From positions 62,001 to 126,000 of the forward strand of contig NZ_CANNFF010000005.1 of NCBI RefSeq assembly GCF_947503855.1: a stretch of DNA of 64,000 nt, written 5' to 3'. Made by a program: the position numbers and the translations under genes. Source of the stretch: an uncultured Polaribacter sp. Lineage in GTDB: Bacteria > Bacteroidota > Bacteroidia > Flavobacteriales > Flavobacteriaceae. Below the pieces are notes generated by a model, which had not been told where the DNA came from, made no database searches, and saw only the letters and a list, made by a program, of their open reading frames with translations. Shown here one piece after another: positions 61,266 to 64,000 of the stretch; the first letter of the stretch is position 1; each line of letters starts with the position of its first letter.

Positions 61266-62600
61266 TTATTCTGCGTTGTCTAAAAAGTCCTTTAATCCTT
61301 CTATAAACTTCTCGAAGAAGGGTTTTTTATTTTTTACTTTTTTAGGCTTCTCTTCTTGTGCTTGTTCAACTTCATCTTGTGATGCTATATTTTCTACAAC
61401 TTGGTCTATCCCCTCTTCTTCTGGCTCTTCTTGTTTAGTTTCTTTTGCTAAACCTTCCATTAACAAACCTACTGCTGTTGCAAATGATGGACTTGATAAA
61501 ACGTCATCAGAATCGCCCGCTAAATGCTCATTTGGAAACCCAATTCTAGCATCCATTCCTGTAATATACTCTACCAACTGGCGCAAGTGTTTTAATTGCG
61601 CTCCACCACCTGTTAGTACAATACCTGCAATTAATTTTCCTTTAGCGGTTTCGTGTCCGTAATTTTTTATTTCTAAGTACACTTGTTCTATAATTTCTTG
61701 AACTCTTGCATGAATAATTTTAGATAAGTTTTTTAGCGTTATTTCTTTTGGCTCTCTGCCTCTTAAACCTGGTATAGAAACAATTTCTGTCTCTTTATTT
61801 TCTCCTGGCCATGCAGAACCAAATTTTATTTTTAACAACTCGGCTTGTTTTTCTATGATAGAACAACCTTCTTTAATATCATCTGTGATTACATTTCCAC
61901 CGAAAGGAATTACGGCTGTATGTCTTATAATACCGTCTTTAAAAATAGCTAAATCTGTAGTACCACCACCTATATCTATTAAAGCTACACCAGCTTCTTT
62001 TTCTTCTAAACTTAAAACTGCTGATGCAGATGCTAAAGGCTCTAAAGTAACATCACTTAAACCTAAATCTGCACTTTTTACACAACGACCAATATTTCTG
62101 ATAGAAGACACCTGACCAACCACTACATGAAAATTAGCTTCTAAACGACCACCATACATTCCAATTGGTTCTTTAATGTCTGCTTGAGAATCTACTTTAA
62201 ACTCTTGTGGTAAAACATGTATAATTTCTTCACCAGGTAACATAACTAGTTTATGAACTTGGTTTACAAGATTTTCAATATCCAACTGATCTATAACCTC
62301 ATCTGCATTGTTTCGTGTAATATAATCTGAGTGATGCAAACTTCTAATATGCTGTCCTGCAATACCTACAACGACTTCTTTAATCGTTTGACCCGAAACA
62401 CTTTCTGCTTCGTCTACAGCTTGCTGTATTGATTGTATGGTTTGTGTAATATTACTTACTACACCTCTTTTTACACCTAAACTTTTGGCTTTACCAATAC
62501 CTACAACTTCAATTTTATTGTATTCGTTTTTACGACCAATCATGGCAACAATTTTGGTTGTACCAATATCTAAACCAACAGCTATTTTATTGTTTTCCAT
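61266..62600 (-). CDS. ftsA: Cell-division protein FtsA
   Basis: A 444-aa actin-like ATPase that tethers FtsZ to the membrane. AVGLDIGTTKIVAMIGRKN is phosphate loop 1, EVVVGIAGQHIRSLHHSDYI the SHS2 insert, ALIDIGGGTTDLAIFKDG phosphate 2, and AGIVLTGGGAQLKHLRQLV the adenosine motif. The tail has a charged Glu-rich spacer (EEPEEEGIDQVVENIASQDE) and ends KPFFEKFIEGLKDFLDNAE, an amphipathic helix for membrane binding. It lies 102 bp before ftsZ and 6 bp after ftsQ. Confidence 0.95.
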   Translation of the reverse strand: MENNKIAVGLDIGTTKIVAMIGRKNEYNKIEVVGIGKAKSLGVKRGVVSNITQTIQSIQQAVDEAESVSGQTIKEVVVGIAGQHIRSLHHSDYITRNNADEVIDQLDIENLVNQVHKLVMLPGEEIIHVLPQEFKVDSQADIKEPIGMYGGRLEANFHVVVGQVSSIRNIGRCVKSADLGLSDVTLEPLASASAVLSLEEKEAGVALIDIGGGTTDLAIFKDGIIRHTAVIPFGGNVITDDIKEGCSIIEKQAELLKIKFGSAWPGENKETEIVSIPGLRGREPKEITLKNLSKIIHARVQEIIEQVYLEIKNYGHETAKGKLIAGIVLTGGGAQLKHLRQLVEYITGMDARIGFPNEHLAGDSDDVLSSPSFATAVGLLMEGLAKETKQEEPEEEGIDQVVENIASQDEVEQAQEEKPKKVKNKKPFFEKFIEGLKDFLDNAE

Positions 62601-62606
62601 TTTGAT

Positions 62607-63332
62607 TTATTTTGTGCACACAACTTGGTTGTGATATTTTACTGTAATTGTTTTATAATTCTGAATCGTTTTATTTTTATACGTTGTATTATAAAACGCT
62701 TTTAATTTTTTAAATTTTACCTCAATGTCTTCTAAATTGCCAAAATCTATTTTATAATCTCCACTTCTAACAGAAAAAACAAACTCATTTTCTGCAGATT
62801 TGTGGATACATACTATTTCTTTTTTAAAAAAATCATCTTTTAAAATTACTTTAACAAAAGGTAAAATTTCTTTAATTTCTTGGTCTTTTTTTACTCCCGA
62901 AATCAACAAAACTCTTGCAGAAAAAACATCAGACAAAGGAACCTTTACCCCTTGTTTATCAATGTAATAAGAACTATTTTTTGATACAATTCTTGCAATA
63001 GGTTCACGTTGTTTTACTACTGTTTTTAGAATACCATTAACGGTGTAAAATACAGCCGCTTTTTCTACATATGGATTTTTTAAAATATTATTTTCTAAAC
63101 TATATAAATCTAAGATAGATTTTGCTTTGTTTTTGACTGTTTCATTATTTTGTATTAACAATTTATTAACCATATTATGGGTTAAAAAATTATTGTCTCC
63201 AGCCTCAAAATTAACAGATATATCTACGATCTTTTTTTGACTATTTCTTTGTAACGAAAAACCATATAACAAACTTAAACCGATAAGTAAACACAGTAAC
63301 AGTAGGTGTTTTAATATTTTTTTAAACTTCAT
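62607..63332 (-). CDS. ftsQ: Cell-division protein FtsQ
   Basis: A 241-aa bitopic membrane protein of the divisome. One hydrophobic segment (LLLLCLLIGLSLLYGF) follows a short basic N-terminus; the periplasmic part has a POTRA-like/FtsQ pattern (ENNILKNPYVEKAAVFYTVN, GILKTVVKQREPIARI, YYIDKQGVKVPLSD). Sequence similarity is weak as usual for FtsQ, but position between murC and ftsA settles it. It overlaps murC by 11 bp. Confidence 0.9.
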   Translation of the reverse strand: MKFKKILKHLLLLCLLIGLSLLYGFSLQRNSQKKIVDISVNFEAGDNNFLTHNMVNKLLIQNNETVKNKAKSILDLYSLENNILKNPYVEKAAVFYTVNGILKTVVKQREPIARIVSKNSSYYIDKQGVKVPLSDVFSARVLLISGVKKDQEIKEILPFVKVILKDDFFKKEIVCIHKSAENEFVFSVRSGDYKIDFGNLEDIEVKFKKLKAFYNTTYKNKTIQNYKTITVKYHNQVVCTK

Positions 63333-64000
63333 AACTTTGCTCTTTTAACAAGGTTTCTGTAACGGTATTTACCAACACTCCAACGTCTCCTGCACCTAAC
63401 ATAACCACAATTTTTGCAGTGGCGTTTTTAATATCTTTTACAAGATTATTTTTTTGTGTTAACTTTTTTTGACTAGTATTGATTTTATTTAATAACCAAT
63501 CTGAATTTACACCTGCAATTGGTTTTTCTCTTGCTGGATATATATCTAACAATAAAACTTCATCAAACTTAGAAAGTGCACTTGCAAAATCATCTACAAA
63601 ATCTTTGGTTCTAGAAAATAAATGAGGTTGAAATACCACCAAAACCTTTTCGTTTGGGTACATTTCTCTAATCGAATTTTCTACGGCATTTATTTCTGTT
63701 GGATGATGTGCATAATCGTCTATTAAAACAAAATCTGCTGTTTTTATCTTATAAGAAAATCTTCTTTTTACTCCTTTAAAATTTTCTAACCTTTCCTTAA
63801 TTACCTCTAAAGAAACACCGTAAACATCTGCCATCGCCAATGCTGCTAACGCATTCATAACATTATGCTTACCTGGTAAATAAAAAGATATATTTTTAAT
63901 TATTGATGTAGGTGTAGTTACATCAAAAACATACTTTCCTTTATGTATTTGTAAATTGTGCGCTGTGTAATCTGCTTTATCTTCAATTGCATAGGTTACC
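63322..64000 (-). CDS. murC: UDP-N-acetylmuramate-L-alanine ligase, C-terminal part
   Basis: The gene enters from the right edge of the window; the visible ~226 residues are the C-terminal part. LPGKHNVMNALAALAMADV (63916-63820) is the central-domain segment after the ATP site, and VKRRFSYKI .. LIDDYAHHPTEI near 63740 the C-terminal Rossmann fold; VFQPHLFSRTKDFVDDF follows. It adds L-Ala to UDP-MurNAc, the first step of stem-peptide synthesis. The P-loop and the start are outside the window. An internal Met (63858) is not the start. It overlaps ftsQ by 11 bp. Confidence 0.93.
   Translation of the reverse strand, partial: VTYAIEDKADYTAHNLQIHKGKYVFDVTTPTSIIKNISFYLPGKHNVMNALAALAMADVYGVSLEVIKERLENFKGVKRRFSYKIKTADFVLIDDYAHHPTEINAVENSIREMYPNEKVLVVFQPHLFSRTKDFVDDFASALSKFDEVLLLDIYPAREKPIAGVNSDWLLNKINTSQKKLTQKNNLVKDIKNATAKIVVMLGAGDVGVLVNTVTETLLKEQSYEV

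Overview
The window is AT-rich chromosomal DNA from a member of the Bacteroidota, most likely a marine Flavobacteriaceae (Polaribacter/Tenacibaculum-like). This rests on TAnnTTTG (-7) and TTG (-33) promoter elements with no Shine-Dalgarno sequences, a type IX secretion (T9SS) C-terminal tail on the 1009-aa protein, a tmRNA tag GEDNYALAA, fused SecDF, a gatB-aspS fusion, an hpt-adk fusion and relaxed lipoboxes. No species can be assigned by eye.

Layout. 0-8.6 kb: an IS1595-type transposase scrap, a T9SS lamin-tail protein, a frameshifted small peptide gene, a PqqD-HprK-like kinase, an Mpl-like murein ligase, an M28 peptidase and kdsA. 8.9-16.3 kb: a membrane protein, DUF3820, a saccharopine/alanine-dehydrogenase-like enzyme, a promoter-linked dispersed repeat, tmRNA, galM, two glycosyltransferases and ftsE. 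16.5-25.3 kb: a TPR protein and TonB-receptor-like barrel pair, a PA-domain M28 peptidase, DoxX, an amidohydrolase and an FKBP lipoprotein. 25.4-33.4 kb: a complete leftward trp operon (E-G-D-small ORF-C-F-B-DUF3050-A). 33.4-38.6 kb: a leftward gatC-gatA-gatB::aspS operon. 38.7-51.9 kb: porin, gyrB, DUF6588, mdh, secDF, hpt::adk, obgE, a TonB-C-like lipoprotein and DUF456. 51.9-58.9 kb: a candidate small RNA, lysS, a broken glutaminase, rsmG, a fatty-acid desaturase and an aspartate aminotransferase. 59.2-64 kb: the leftward division cluster murC(partial)-ftsQ-ftsA-ftsZ.

The most interesting regulatory content is a pair of leader-peptide attenuators. Upstream of gatC lies a 15-codon ORF, MTCNNNNRNFNNPNF, with eight Asn. 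It is followed by an antiterminator arm (GGAAGG) and an intrinsic terminator whose 5' arm (CCTTCC) that arm can sequester. The operon it precedes encodes GatCAB and AspRS, the enzymes that make Asn-tRNA(Asn) by transamidation, so Asn-tRNA shortage would be sensed as ribosome stalling. Upstream of trpE a parallel device encodes MKLNTKNTWWWNSLI followed by a terminator. Both leaders begin a few nucleotides after a good -7 box.

A third signal is a minus-strand RNA of about 108 nt (51913-52020) with a textbook TTG-N19-TATATTTG promoter, four hairpins and a terminal U-run. Other points are a dispersed palindrome-bounded element (11413 and 31663) that carries its own promoter in one copy and supplies the trpE stop codon in the other, and palindromic repeats in nearly every gap of the trpE-G-D region. 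The GatB-AspRS linker looks like former intergenic repeat DNA. Two genes (the small peptide and glsA) are broken by simple frameshifts. All functional statements come from reading the sequence; no database search was run.
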